Assembly: GCA_017860615.1 (NCBI GenBank)
Contig: JAGDMU010000007.1
Location: forward strand, 194,534-258,533
Reading direction: 5' to 3'
DNA from: Pseudomonadota bacterium
GTDB taxonomy: Bacteria; Campylobacterota; Campylobacteria; Campylobacterales; Sulfurospirillaceae
Length of the DNA: 64,000 bases
This document shows positions 45,277 through 54,112 of the stretch, piece by piece. The notes beneath the pieces are model-generated. The model saw nothing but the letters and a program-made list of their open reading frames with translations, made no database searches and was not told the DNA's origin. Position 1 is the first letter of the stretch. Each line of letters opens with the position of its first letter. The position numbers and the translations under genes are program-made.

Positions 45277-45728
45277 CGATACTTCTGCTCCAATGCTAAT
45301 AAATACTCTTTACGCCACAATCCTCCACTGTACCCGCCAATCCCGCCATTTTTGGCAATGACGCGGTGGCAGGGGATGATAATAGCGATCTTGTTTTTGC
45401 CATTCGCGTTCGCAACGGCACGCGTGGCTTTGGGGTGTTTCAAAAGCTCTGCTTCGCGGCTGTACGAGATCGTCTCACCGTACGGAATACTTTGAAGCAC
45501 ACTCCACACACCCTGCTGAAAAAAAGTGCCTTTGGGGTGCAAGGGCACACTAAAGGTTTTGAGTTTGCCTGCAAAATAGGCTTCAAGTTCTTTTTTAAGT
45601 AACTCAATATGTTGGTTTGAATCTTTAAAGATTTCACCATTATCGTCAAAATCCAAAGCGCAAATACCACGCTCATCCGCTGAAATCAACAACGTTCCCA
45701 CAGGAGAAGAAAAAGTGCAGTGTACCAT
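45273..45728 (-). CDS. ogt: Methylated-DNA--protein-cysteine methyltransferase
   Basis: This 151-residue suicide repair protein removes O6-methylguanine lesions. IIPCHRVIAKNGGIGGYSGG carries the acceptor cysteine (PCHR) and the DNA-binding tail, and FFQQGVWSVLQSIPYGET gives the wing of the helix-turn-helix. There is no AdaA domain, so it is the constitutive Ogt type. It lies 1 base after the GNAT gene stop. Confidence 0.94.
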   Translation of the reverse strand: MVHCTFSSPVGTLLISADERGICALDFDDNGEIFKDSNQHIELLKKELEAYFAGKLKTFSVPLHPKGTFFQQGVWSVLQSIPYGETISYSREAELLKHPKATRAVANANGKNKIAIIIPCHRVIAKNGGIGGYSGGLWRKEYLLALEQKYR

Positions 45729-45729
45729 G

Positions 45730-46182
45730 CTACTTCCTTACTGTTTTAGACATACAAACGCTATTTTCCATCCCCACATAAGGTTCATAGTTGGGAATGA
45801 CCGCATACCCCATTTTGGCATAAAGCGCAATCGCTTCAGGTTGCCCTTTACCTGTCTCCAAACGCGCTTCGCTAAAGCCAAGCTCCGCTACCCACGCCTC
45901 TAATGCTCCTAAAATCTGTGACGAAAAACCTCGTCTTCGATACTTTGGACTCACAAACATCCGTTTGATTTCAACCGTTGTATCATCTATTTTTTTAAAA
46001 CATCCACACGCCACAGGTAGGTCATCTTCATAGCCGACCAACGCGGTTTCGATAGGATCGATCACATTGTGTTGATCGTACAGTGCTTGCTCTTTGCCAT
46101 AACGCACATTCAACTCTGCATCTAAAGCGTTCGTAAGGGCACAAAAATCTTCATGTGTGTTGGATAGTTTACATGTCAACAT
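45730..46182 (-). CDS. GNAT family N-acetyltransferase
   Basis: The product is 150 residues from the ATG at 46182, which has AAGG about 8 bases upstream; a longer frame adds 15 residues lacking conservation features. RMFVSPKYRRRGFSSQILGAL is the acetyl-CoA-binding Q/RxxGxG/A region and ALYAKMGYAVIPNY the closing motif. The acceptor is unknown. It heads the run GNAT-ogt-glycerate kinase. Confidence 0.84.
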   Translation of the reverse strand: MLTCKLSNTHEDFCALTNALDAELNVRYGKEQALYDQHNVIDPIETALVGYEDDLPVACGCFKKIDDTTVEIKRMFVSPKYRRRGFSSQILGALEAWVAELGFSEARLETGKGQPEAIALYAKMGYAVIPNYEPYVGMENSVCMSKTVRK

Positions 46183-46287
46183 TGAAAAACCTTGGATGAT
46201 TTTCTTATTATTATACCCTCTTTGCATAGTTTTTGATCACCCAAATGGTTACAAAGCGTGGTATGATTTTCATCAAGGAGCAGGCAC

Positions 46288-46689
46288 ATGACACACCTCT
46301 TTACGTATGGATCATTGATGTTTGAAGACGTCTGGAATAGACTGGTTAAAGGCAATTATCTCTCGCAGAAAGCGACCTTGCACGGTTACGCCAGACGCTC
46401 TGTCAAAGGAGATGAATACCCTGTCATTTTCCAAGCCGACGAGCTTGTCGAAGGGGTCGTTTATTACGATATAAGCGAGGAAGATAGGATCATTCTTGAT
46501 ATTTTTGAAGGCGAATATTACGAACGTAAGGAGGTGGAGCTTCTGGTTAAAAATGAACCGATTATGGCATCTGTTTATGTCTTAAAAGAGAAGTACTTTG
46601 ATATTATCGACCCAAAACCGTGGAGTGAAGCCCTCTTTGCTACCGAGGGCATCAAACGTTTTTTGGTTAACTACAAAGGGTTTGCTTAA
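46288..46689 (+). CDS. Gamma-glutamylcyclotransferase-like (AIG2/GGCT) protein
   Basis: The product is 133 residues. [18 protein letters not shown] holds the YGSL substrate loop, and [16 protein letters not shown] carries the glutamate expected as catalytic acid in GGCT folds. The family cleaves gamma-glutamyl-amino acids or similar amides to 5-oxoproline. AAGGAG precedes the ATG by 7 bases. It converges with the chemoreceptor gene, overlapping by 4 bases. Confidence 0.86.
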   Translation: MTHLFTYGSLMFEDVWNRLVKGNYLSQKATLHGYARRSVKGDEYPVIFQADELVEGVVYYDISEEDRIILDIFEGEYYERKEVELLVKNEPIMASVYVLKEKYFDIIDPKPWSEALFATEGIKRFLVNYKGFA

Positions 46690-48332
46690 ACTTTAAAGTG
46701 TCCCATAAGCTTTTGAAGATCGTTGGAGATGTTCATAAGCTCTTTAACCGCACCAACATTCTCCTCCATTGCGCCATTGGTACTTTGTGACATCTGCGCT
46801 ATGGAGCTTACATTGGTCGCCAATCCAGAGACGTTATGCGCTTGGGTTTGCGAGGAGAGGCTCATCTCGTGTGTTTTGGAGAGTGAGTCTGTCGCTTGCG
46901 CGTAAATCTCTTCCAAAAGTGTTGCCGCGATATTTGCCATCTCATAACTACTTTCAACTTGCACCACCACATTTTCCATATTTGAAACGGCATTTTTGGT
47001 CTCACTTTGAATGATTCCAATCATCTGCGAAATCTCTTTTGTTGCCACATCGGTACGATCTGCTAGCTTGCGAATCTCGTCGGCCACCACGGCAAATCCT
47101 CGCCCCGCTTCACCAGCACGTGCTGCTTCAATAGCGGCATTGAGCGCTAAAAGATTGGTCTGATCCGTAATCTCTTTAATCAAAGCCGCACTACCACCAA
47201 TACTTTGGGAGTGATGACTCAGTGTTTCAATATGCGAAGCCGAAGCCCTGACATTGCGTGTCACCTCTTCCATCTGTGTTGCGGTTTGTTTCACGACATC
47301 ACGCCCCTTTTCAGAAAGTTCCGCACTTTTGCTTGAATTGGACTCTGCCTGTTCTGAAATAAACGCTATTTCATCAATTTTCGCACTGATCGTAGCAATA
47401 TCTCGCGCTAAAGAGAGTGAAGTTTGCTCTTGCGCAGAGGCAAGTCCTTTAGAATTTTCAGAAGCATTAAGCACATGTTCCGCTTTTTGGGCCAAGACAT
47501 TGGAAGAATCAATGATGTGCAAAACGATGGCTTTAAGATTGGCTTGCATTTTAAGCACTGCACCTAAAATACTCTCTTTATTTTGAGCGCGTAAATCAAG
47601 CATCAAATCGCCATTGGCAATATGATTAGCGATTTCTGAAACTTCGCTAGGTTCTGCCCCTAATGCAGTGGAAAGATTTTTTGAAATACTCCACGCGACA
47701 ATTCCTGCTAACGCAAAAGCGATGAGAAGCAATACAATCATTAACTGTGAAAAGCTACCTGCAACCTCTCTTGCTTTGGGCGTTGCTACTTGATTTTTTG
47801 CCTCCTCATAGTCAATAAATTCATTAATAGCCCCAAGCCATGCTTTAAATGCAGGACTGGCTTGATCTAAAAGAAGCTTTTGTGATGCTTCTAATTTGCC
47901 TTGTTGTTTCAGAGCGATCACCTCAGCGATCAATGGCATCGTTTTACGCTCAATCGTTTTGATTTTTTCTAAAATAACACGCTCTTTTTCTTCAACACCT
48001 TCTCCTTTTGCAAAGATAGCATCCAGAGGTTTAGCAGACTCCTCATAAAAGCGCTCTAACCGTTTTATGTCGCTTAAAACGCTCTCTTGTGCACTCTTCT
48101 CATCCAAAAGCACCACATCTCTCAATGCAATCGCACGATCATGCACACTGCCTCTGAAATTGATGGCATAGCGCTGTTTAAGAGAGTTAACATCGGTAAT
48201 TTCATACAGCGTATCATCGATAAAATTAACTTTTTGAATCCCAATTGCCGTTACAATAAACATAAGTCCCACAACCAAACCAAAGCCACCTATGAGCTTT
48301 TGGCGTATACTCCATTGTGCAAAAAAATTCAT
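46686..48332 (-). CDS. Methyl-accepting chemotaxis protein
   Basis: The product is 548 residues with TM1 near 12-31, a helical periplasmic sensor (about 35-188) of the four-helix-bundle type, TM2 near 190-212, a HAMP-like region and a cytoplasmic signalling domain. The hairpin tip [19 protein letters not shown] is the CheA/CheW-contact signature. No CheR-tethering pentapeptide is present at the C-terminus ([10 protein letters not shown]). The ligand is unknown. SD AAGGAC precedes the start. Confidence 0.94.
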   Translation of the reverse strand: MNFFAQWSIRQKLIGGFGLVVGLMFIVTAIGIQKVNFIDDTLYEITDVNSLKQRYAINFRGSVHDRAIALRDVVLLDEKSAQESVLSDIKRLERFYEESAKPLDAIFAKGEGVEEKERVILEKIKTIERKTMPLIAEVIALKQQGKLEASQKLLLDQASPAFKAWLGAINEFIDYEEAKNQVATPKAREVAGSFSQLMIVLLLIAFALAGIVAWSISKNLSTALGAEPSEVSEIANHIANGDLMLDLRAQNKESILGAVLKMQANLKAIVLHIIDSSNVLAQKAEHVLNASENSKGLASAQEQTSLSLARDIATISAKIDEIAFISEQAESNSSKSAELSEKGRDVVKQTATQMEEVTRNVRASASHIETLSHHSQSIGGSAALIKEITDQTNLLALNAAIEAARAGEAGRGFAVVADEIRKLADRTDVATKEISQMIGIIQSETKNAVSNMENVVVQVESSYEMANIAATLLEEIYAQATDSLSKTHEMSLSSQTQAHNVSGLATNVSSIAQMSQSTNGAMEENVGAVKELMNISNDLQKLMGHFKV

Positions 48333-48462
48333 TCTATTGTCCTTATTTCATTCTCTATAGCATCACTATAAATCTTATTTTTATTTTAAAATGTAACGAA
48401 ATACTAACTTATAAATAAAAAATTGTCAATAGTAATTTTTATTATTTACTAAAATGCTCGAC

Positions 48463-48489
48463 TATAATTTCGTAAAATTTTTGTACAAT
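48463..48489 (+). promoter_or_regulatory. Tandem -10 boxes before the Crp/Fnr gene
   Basis: TATAAT at 48463-48468 and TACAAT at 48484-48489 lie 48 and 27 bases before the start codon. Either could serve as the -10 element; neither has a convincing -35 box. Confidence 0.45.
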
Positions 48490-48515
48490 AGTTTATTTAC
48501 AGGTAAAGGTTAAAA

Positions 48516-49130
48516 ATGCTTGATTTAAACGATTTTGAATTTGCAAAAGCCTTGAATAATGAAGAATTTGATTATCTCAGTAAACACGCGAAACGTGTCT
48601 CTATTCCTAAAAATACAATCATTTTTTACCAAGAAGATATTTGTAAAGAGATCTTATTATTAGGACAAGGTGAAATTGAGCTTTACATGTATGGTGAAAG
48701 TGATAAAAAAATTCCACTTTATGCGCTTCACGAAGGGGAACAATGTGTGATTAATACCTCAAGCACCATTTCTCAAACGCCTGCTATTGGAACCGCACAC
48801 AGTTTAAGCGATGTAGAAGGCTGGCTGATCAGTGAAGAGGTTGTCAAATATCTTATGCACCGCTCATCACCTTACCTCAATTATGTTTTTTCCCTTTTTA
48901 CCATTAAACTTGACGCACTGGCTACGCTTATCCAAGATATTAAATTTAAAAAACTCGACAGTCGCATCTTGGAGTGGCTACGCGCGCATCCTTCACACAT
49001 TGTCCAAGCTACGCATGAAGAGATCGCAGAAGCACTCGGAACATCCCGTGTTGTGGTAAGTCGTGTACTCAAAGACCTTGAAAAACAAAATTTGCTCAAA
49101 CTCCATCGTAAAGAGATTGAAATTTTGTAA
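48516..49130 (+). CDS. Crp/Fnr-family transcription regulator
   Basis: The product is 204 residues. The N-terminal cyclic-nucleotide-binding-like barrel includes ILLLGQGEIELYMYG, and a long dimer helix follows near 125-150. The C-terminal winged helix has THEEIAEALGTSRVVVSRVL, whose second half is the recognition helix. It lacks the Fnr four-cysteine cluster (only two cysteines are obvious), so it is not a classical oxygen sensor. A GTAAC-N4-GTTAC palindrome immediately downstream, in front of the next gene, is a likely operator. Its ligand is unknown. Confidence 0.92.
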   Translation: MLDLNDFEFAKALNNEEFDYLSKHAKRVSIPKNTIIFYQEDICKEILLLGQGEIELYMYGESDKKIPLYALHEGEQCVINTSSTISQTPAIGTAHSLSDVEGWLISEEVVKYLMHRSSPYLNYVFSLFTIKLDALATLIQDIKFKKLDSRILEWLRAHPSHIVQATHEEIAEALGTSRVVVSRVLKDLEKQNLLKLHRKEIEIL

Positions 49131-49137
49131 CACTTTT

Positions 49138-49180
49138 GTAACGTATGTTACTGACAACTAAAGGTTTTTTATTTTATAAT
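49138..49180 (+). promoter_or_regulatory. Crp/Fnr-type operator and promoter of the DUF2892 gene
   Basis: A perfect palindrome GTAACgtatGTTAC (49138-49151) is followed by CTGACA (49151-49156), 18 bases and TATAAT (49175-49180). With a start near 49187 the palindrome centre lies at about -42, the position used by class II activators. Half-site length and four-base spacing are those of Crp/Fnr proteins, and such a regulator is encoded just upstream. Confidence 0.7.
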
Positions 49181-49206
49181 AACCAAAATCAAAATAGGAG
49201 CTTAAA

Positions 49207-49434
49207 ATGAAATGTAATATAGGCAAAACAGACAGAATGCTTCGTGCTATTGCAGGCGTTGCTGTGATTATTGTAGGAGTAATTTTCAACAGTTGGTTCG
49301 GGCTTATCGGTATTGTACTTTTAGCAACATCCCTCTTTCGCTTTTGCCCAGCGTATCTTCCATTTTCTATCGATACATCTAAAAATGATGAGAGCGGCTC
49401 ATGCGGTAGTGGCGGTTGTGGCTGCGGTAGATAA
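49207..49434 (+). CDS. DUF2892 (YgaP-like) small membrane protein
   Basis: The product is 75 residues. MKCNIGKTDRMLRAIAG is the family start; two membrane helices lie at about 15-31 and 35-55. The C-terminus is glycine- and cysteine-rich (GSCGSGGCGCGR) and could bind a metal. DUF2892 is the membrane part of YgaP-type rhodanese proteins. AGGAG lies 6 bases before the ATG. It has a Crp/Fnr-type promoter and its own terminator, so it is a one-gene unit probably controlled by the adjacent regulator. Confidence 0.85.
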   Translation: MKCNIGKTDRMLRAIAGVAVIIVGVIFNSWFGLIGIVLLATSLFRFCPAYLPFSIDTSKNDESGSCGSGGCGCGR

Positions 49435-49442
49435 TTTTTCTT

Positions 49443-49483
49443 AGAGTTGCCTTTTTTAGGTGACTCTTCTCCTCTTTTTTTTT
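49443..49483 (+). terminator. Rho-independent terminator after the DUF2892 gene
   Basis: The arms AGAGTTGCCT and AGGTGACTCT pair over ten positions with two G-U pairs around a TTTTT loop, and a nine-T run follows at 49475-49483. Confidence 0.85.
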
Positions 49484-49541
49484 CTTAAACCTTTTTTCGC
49501 TAAAATACCCCTAATTCTTACATGTAAACAAAAGGCATACC

Positions 49542-50807
49542 ATGGGACAAACCATCACTGAAAAGATTTTTAGCGACCACGTGGGTCACGCTGTAAAAGC
49601 GGGCGAGATTATTAAAAGTAAGATCGATATGGTTATTGGCAATGACATTACCACGCCTATTTCGATCAAAGCGTTTGAGCAAAGTGGTGCGACCAAACTG
49701 GCCAATCCTGATGGCTTTAGTATTGTCATGGATCACTACATACCTGCAAAAGACATTGCAAGTGCTAATCAAGCGAAAATCAGTCGTGAGTTTGCCTACA
49801 AACATGACCTTAAACACTATTTTGATGAAAAAGACATGGGCATCGAGCACGCACTTTTACCTGAGAAAGGACTTGTTGTTCCAGGAGATGTTATCATTGG
49901 TGCGGATTCACATACCTGTACACACGGCGCGCTTGGTGCTTTCGCAACAGGTATGGGCTCAACAGACTTAGCGTTTGCCATGATCACGGGTGAGAACTGG
50001 TTTAAAGTGCCTGAATCCATCAAAATCGTCTTTAGCGGAAAACCTAAAAAACATGTTTACGGAAAAGATTTGATCCTTGAAGTCATTCGTATTTTAGGGG
50101 TAGATGGGGCATTGTACCGCACCTTAGAATTTACAGGCGATACCATTGCTCATCTTAGCATGGATGACCGTTTTTCACTCTGTAACATGGCAATTGAAGC
50201 GGGTGCTAAAAGCGGTATCGTTGCGGTGGATGAAACAACCAAAGCCTTCTTGAAAGACAAAAATCTTGCACGTGAGCCAAAATTCTTCTACTCCGATGCA
50301 GATGCTTCGTATGTTCAAGTCTTAAATATCGATGTCGCCAATCTTGATCCTGTGATTGCGTATCCGTTTTTACCATCCAATGGCAAATCAATCAACGAAG
50401 CCGTCAAAGATGATTTGAGCATCGATCAAGTTTTTATCGGCAGTTGTACCAATGGGCGCTTGGAAGATCTTCGTATTGCGGCCAGCATCTTAAAGGGTCG
50501 CAAAGTGGCTCGCAAAACACGCCTTATCATCACTCCCGCAACACAGAAAATTTCATTGCAAGCGCAAAAAGAGGGCTTGGTTGACATCTTTGTTGAAGCG
50601 GGAGCTGTCTTTAGTAATCCAACCTGTGGTGCATGTTTGGGTGGTTATATGGGTATTTTGGGCGAAGGGGAACGCTGTGTTTCGACAACCAATCGTAACT
50701 TTGTAGGACGTATGGGCGCAAGAACCAGTGAAATCTACCTTGCCAACTCTGCCGTAGCAGCTGCCAGTGCCGTTATGGGCAAAATTACCGATCCTAGAAC
50801 GCTCTAA
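49542..50807 (+). CDS. leuC: 3-isopropylmalate dehydratase large subunit
   Basis: This 421-residue aconitase-family subunit acts in leucine synthesis, isomerising 2- and 3-isopropylmalate. VIGADSHTCTHGALGAF, FIGSCTNGRLEDLRIA and NPTCGACLGGYMGIL supply the three 4Fe-4S cysteines. It is the shorter archaeal/LeuC2-type length rather than about 466. The small subunit LeuD is not next to it. AAAGG precedes the ATG, and a perfect TTACATGTAA palindrome lies 15 bases upstream of the start. Its stop overlaps mobA as TAATG. Confidence 0.92.
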   Translation: MGQTITEKIFSDHVGHAVKAGEIIKSKIDMVIGNDITTPISIKAFEQSGATKLANPDGFSIVMDHYIPAKDIASANQAKISREFAYKHDLKHYFDEKDMGIEHALLPEKGLVVPGDVIIGADSHTCTHGALGAFATGMGSTDLAFAMITGENWFKVPESIKIVFSGKPKKHVYGKDLILEVIRILGVDGALYRTLEFTGDTIAHLSMDDRFSLCNMAIEAGAKSGIVAVDETTKAFLKDKNLAREPKFFYSDADASYVQVLNIDVANLDPVIAYPFLPSNGKSINEAVKDDLSIDQVFIGSCTNGRLEDLRIAASILKGRKVARKTRLIITPATQKISLQAQKEGLVDIFVEAGAVFSNPTCGACLGGYMGILGEGERCVSTTNRNFVGRMGARTSEIYLANSAVAAASAVMGKITDPRTL

Positions 50808-51382
50808 TGCCTTTTATCCCACTGCCTTTAGTCATTGTTGCTGGTGGGAAAAGTTCGCGCATGGGAAGTGACAAAGCGTTGCTTCCTTTTGGTGAATTTA
50901 AAACCTTGACCCAGTTTCAACTTCACAGACTTAGTCCCTATTTTTCAAGCATTCATGTCAGTAGCAAAAGCAAAGACAAATTTGATTTTGATGCCTCTTT
51001 TATTGAAGACAGTACCCACTACAGTGAGCATTCACCCTTGGTTGCACTGCTCTCTATTTTAGAGCATTTTAAAACACCTGTCTGTGTTCTTAGTGTGGAC
51101 ACCCCATTTGTTACGCCAGAAATTTTTGAAAAGCTTTATGCAAACTTTGAAGAAGGAGATGATGCTATTATCGCAACGTCACCGTATTCATCGCACCAAC
51201 TGTGCGCTATTTATGCACCTTCTATTGCAGAAAAAATTCGTACACAACTCTCCAACAATGAACATAAAATCCGTTTAGTGCTTGACCAAAGTCGTACAAA
51301 ACAGATTGCATTTGAGCAAGATGAACCCTTTTTAAACCTCAACCACCCTCACGAATACGAGAAAGCACAGGAGCTTTTATGA
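50807..51382 (+). CDS. mobA: Molybdenum cofactor guanylyltransferase
   Basis: The product is 191 residues. LVIVAGGKSSRMGSDKALL at the N-terminus is the GTP-binding loop of MobA, and VLSVDTPFVTPEIF carries the Mg-binding aspartate. MobA adds GMP to molybdopterin to give MGD, the form used by DMSO-reductase-family enzymes such as the one at the right edge. It is coupled to leuC (TAATG) and to the downstream EAL gene (ATGA). Confidence 0.92.
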   Translation: MPFIPLPLVIVAGGKSSRMGSDKALLPFGEFKTLTQFQLHRLSPYFSSIHVSSKSKDKFDFDASFIEDSTHYSEHSPLVALLSILEHFKTPVCVLSVDTPFVTPEIFEKLYANFEEGDDAIIATSPYSSHQLCAIYAPSIAEKIRTQLSNNEHKIRLVLDQSRTKQIAFEQDEPFLNLNHPHEYEKAQELL

Positions 51383-52548
51383 TTGACACACTGACTCAAG
51401 TCTCTTCCCTTAGCGCTTTTGAAGAAAAATTACTTACCTGCAAAAGTCCTAAACTTTTTCTCGTAGATATTAAACAATTTAAAACCATCAACCTTGAGTA
51501 TGGTGATGAAGGTGGAAATTTTGTACTATGTGCCTTTTCAATGACACTTCAAAGCTTTGCAAAAGCCAATGAAATGGAGCTTTTTCGCATTCAAGATGAC
51601 AAATTTGCCCTATTGATGGATACACCCTTTGAGCTCTCAAAAATGGAGCGTATTATCTTCTCACTGTGCGATGCCATTGAGCGTCTGAGTTATGCTTATC
51701 AAAACAGGGACATCCCTGTTGAAGTGCATATAGGAATCAGCTTTGACCACTTTGAGCCACTAGCAAAAGCGCAAAAAGCACTTTTGGTTGCTAAAGCCGA
51801 AAACCAACCCTTTGTTACCTACTCCGAGTTTGCCAATATCTTAATGAGTGAAAATGAAGAAGCGATGGAAGCGATGATGAAAAGTGCCATCGAAAGTGGG
51901 CAAATTGTGCTTCATTTTCAGTCCATTGTCGATCAAAATGAGCAGCCTTTCTACTACGAAGCGTTGCTACGATTAGCATACCACCAAACCCTACAATCGC
52001 CTAAACTCTTTTTAAAAATTGCAAAAGAGCGTAATTTATACGATCCTCTTTTTGAAAGTATCGCGCATAAAGTCGCAGAACTTTCCGCGCAAACAGGTCT
52101 GCGTCTTGCACTCAATCTCTCCTCAGAAGATCTTATGAATAACAAACATGTCACTTTTTTAAAGAGATGTTTTGCAGGAAAAAATATTGTTTTAGAAATT
52201 CAATATGAAAAAACTTCACCGATTGAGACGTTGAAAAATGCTATAGGTAAACTCAAACAAGAAGGAATTTTAATTGCTCTTGATAATGTCGATAATATAG
52301 AGCTTATCAATGCTTTTGAAGCGGGAATGATTGATGTGGTCAAAGTACATGGCGATCTTATCCGAAACCTCTCACTTGATGAGACAGCACAACGAACCTG
52401 CCAAGAAATGGTTGCGTTAGCGCAACATAAAAAAATTCATATTGTAGCCACGCAACTCAATTCAAAAACAGTTGTCGAGACTGCTCGAAACCTCTCTTTT
52501 GATCTTTTCCAAGGCTATATCTTCGAGCAACCTCACACATTAAATTAA
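51379..52548 (+). CDS. Degenerate GGDEF-EAL protein
   Basis: The product is 389 residues without membrane segments. Residues 1-150 keep the GGDEF fold (IDTLTQVSSLSAFEEKL) but the signature is RIQDDKFALL, so cyclase activity is lost. Residues 165-389 are an EAL fold: YYEALLRL retains EAL and LALNLSSEDL is near normal, but the usual DDFG stretch is ALDNVDNIE and the catalytic lysine region is DVVKVHGDL. Phosphodiesterase activity is therefore doubtful and a c-di-GMP-binding or structural role is possible. It overlaps mobA as ATGA. Confidence 0.85.
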   Translation: MIDTLTQVSSLSAFEEKLLTCKSPKLFLVDIKQFKTINLEYGDEGGNFVLCAFSMTLQSFAKANEMELFRIQDDKFALLMDTPFELSKMERIIFSLCDAIERLSYAYQNRDIPVEVHIGISFDHFEPLAKAQKALLVAKAENQPFVTYSEFANILMSENEEAMEAMMKSAIESGQIVLHFQSIVDQNEQPFYYEALLRLAYHQTLQSPKLFLKIAKERNLYDPLFESIAHKVAELSAQTGLRLALNLSSEDLMNNKHVTFLKRCFAGKNIVLEIQYEKTSPIETLKNAIGKLKQEGILIALDNVDNIELINAFEAGMIDVVKVHGDLIRNLSLDETAQRTCQEMVALAQHKKIHIVATQLNSKTVVETARNLSFDLFQGYIFEQPHTLN

Positions 52549-52555
52549 TTAAACT

Positions 52556-53692
52556 CTATTGATCTTGTGCGTAAACAAGGGCTTCTTCAATTTTAGAAAA
52601 CTCTACAATTTGAAGCCCTTTATGGTCTTTCATAAAAATTTGCGCACTTTTGAATGTTTTAAAAGGAATAAACTCTTTCCCCATTGGGCCCATAACATCG
52701 CTTCCTACCACATAAAATGCTTTTTTGCCATCAATCGCCTCACCCGTATAATAATCACTTACTAAAATGGTAAGCTCTGATTCTTTATGGTTGGTATAAT
52801 TTCCCCACTTTGAAGGATTAAAATAAAATTTCATCATATCTTTTACGCCATCAAACGCATGGTTGATTTGTTTACCTTTTTCAACATAATTCATACGTGC
52901 TGCCCATTTAGGGTATTTGTAAACAAACATACCGCATACAGGGCATTTTTCATCTTTTTCCACATGAATCATTGTTTTGTGGTCATGATCGTGTGCTTCT
53001 AAACGTACAATCTCCCATAAATAGAGTCCAACCGCTTGAAGCTCTTGCTCATTCACTTCACCACATACTTGTGTTTTTTTCAAACTCACCTTAAGCTCAG
53101 CAATGGTGTTAAAATCATGCAAATGAATCTTCTCTTTTTGACATTTTGCATTGTAAATTTTCTCACCCATAGGGTACATACCCTTTTGCTTTTTCTTAAT
53201 AAACTCATCGACATCATCCGCTAAAGAGGCTTTTGCTTTGGCAAACGTCGCATCAAAGCCCATTACCTCGCCACCATTTTCGGCTGCAAAGGCTTTCGCA
53301 TCGGCTTCATTGGCAAACGCAAGTTTACTAACCATACTCATTGTTCCAGGCACTTTTGATCCTACCACATAAAAAGCACTTTTGGCATCAATGAGTTTTT
53401 CACTCTTGACATCTGTAACTACAATTTTAGAGATACGTGATTCAACAGCAGGATAATCTGCGGCAAGACACCTAATGGAACAATACTGTTTAGCAGTACC
53501 ATCTTTTAAGATAACCCCATGCGATGTTTTATAGTACTGTTTTAAACTCATGCCACAAATAGGGCAATACGCCTTCTCATCTCCTTTTTGAATCAATTCT
53601 GGCTCACCCGTTGCCATCTTATTGAACTCATCTGCCTGTAATCCCAATGCTAAAAAGATTGCGAAGAACAGCACCCATAGGCTTTTTTGCAT
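52556..53692 (-). CDS. Tandem NosL-domain protein with degenerate cytochrome c-like linker
   Basis: The 378-residue product has a signal peptide (about 1-20). A first NosL domain (about 35-165) has YCPICGMSL and AKQYCSIRC. A second (about 245-370) has KCPVCGMFVYKYPKW and FYVVGSDVMGPMG. Between them MGEKIYNAKCQKEKIHLHD looks like a cytochrome c start, but CQKEKIH lacks the second cysteine of CxxCH. NosL binds Cu(I) for nitrous-oxide reductase assembly; nos genes are not in view, so this may be a general copper handler. Confidence 0.88.
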   Translation of the reverse strand: MQKSLWVLFFAIFLALGLQADEFNKMATGEPELIQKGDEKAYCPICGMSLKQYYKTSHGVILKDGTAKQYCSIRCLAADYPAVESRISKIVVTDVKSEKLIDAKSAFYVVGSKVPGTMSMVSKLAFANEADAKAFAAENGGEVMGFDATFAKAKASLADDVDEFIKKKQKGMYPMGEKIYNAKCQKEKIHLHDFNTIAELKVSLKKTQVCGEVNEQELQAVGLYLWEIVRLEAHDHDHKTMIHVEKDEKCPVCGMFVYKYPKWAARMNYVEKGKQINHAFDGVKDMMKFYFNPSKWGNYTNHKESELTILVSDYYTGEAIDGKKAFYVVGSDVMGPMGKEFIPFKTFKSAQIFMKDHKGLQIVEFSKIEEALVYAQDQ

Positions 53693-53824
53693 ACTTTGCT
53701 CCTTGTTGCTAAATTGTGTGCAGTGTAACCCTGAAGTGTTAAATTAGTGTTAAATGTCACATCTTATCTATCATCTTTTTGGCATACTTATTTGTTATAA
53801 TGTCCCAAAAATTAAGGAGAAAAG

Positions 53825-54112
53825 ATGGTTAAGCATATTGTATTTTTTAAACTACCTGACAATTCTGAAGCTAATAAACAAGCGGTACGAGATCGCATTA
53901 TGAGTATGCAAGGTAAACTGGATTTTGTAAAGCATCTTGAAGTAGGACTCAATTTTTGCACCGAAGAGAGAGCCTTTGATATCGCCCTCATCAGTGATTT
54001 TGAAACCAAAGAGGATTTACAAATGTATGCCACACATCCTATTCATGTCGAAGTGGTTAACTTTATCAAATCACTCAATGCCGTCTCTAAAGTGGTCGAT
54101 TACGAGTACTAA
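53825..54112 (+). CDS. Dabb (stress-responsive A/B barrel) domain protein
   Basis: The product is 95 residues. MVKHIVFFKLPD at the start, ALISDFETKEDLQMYATHP in the middle and a final VVDYEY match the dimeric alpha/beta-barrel Dabb fold. Function of such bacterial proteins is mostly unknown. AAGGAG lies 7 bases before the ATG, and TTATAAT is about 30 bases upstream. It converges with the EamA gene, overlapping by 26 bases. Confidence 0.88.
   Translation: MVKHIVFFKLPDNSEANKQAVRDRIMSMQGKLDFVKHLEVGLNFCTEERAFDIALISDFETKEDLQMYATHPIHVEVVNFIKSLNAVSKVVDYEY

Noticed and set aside
48390-48408. GTAAC-containing stretch before the Crp/Fnr gene as an autoregulatory site
   Set aside because: Only one half-site is intact; the second does not match GTTAC at the right spacing.
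49518-49527. TTACATGTAA before leuC as a specific operator
   Set aside because: The word is frequent across the window, including inside genes, so one occurrence near a start is weak evidence.
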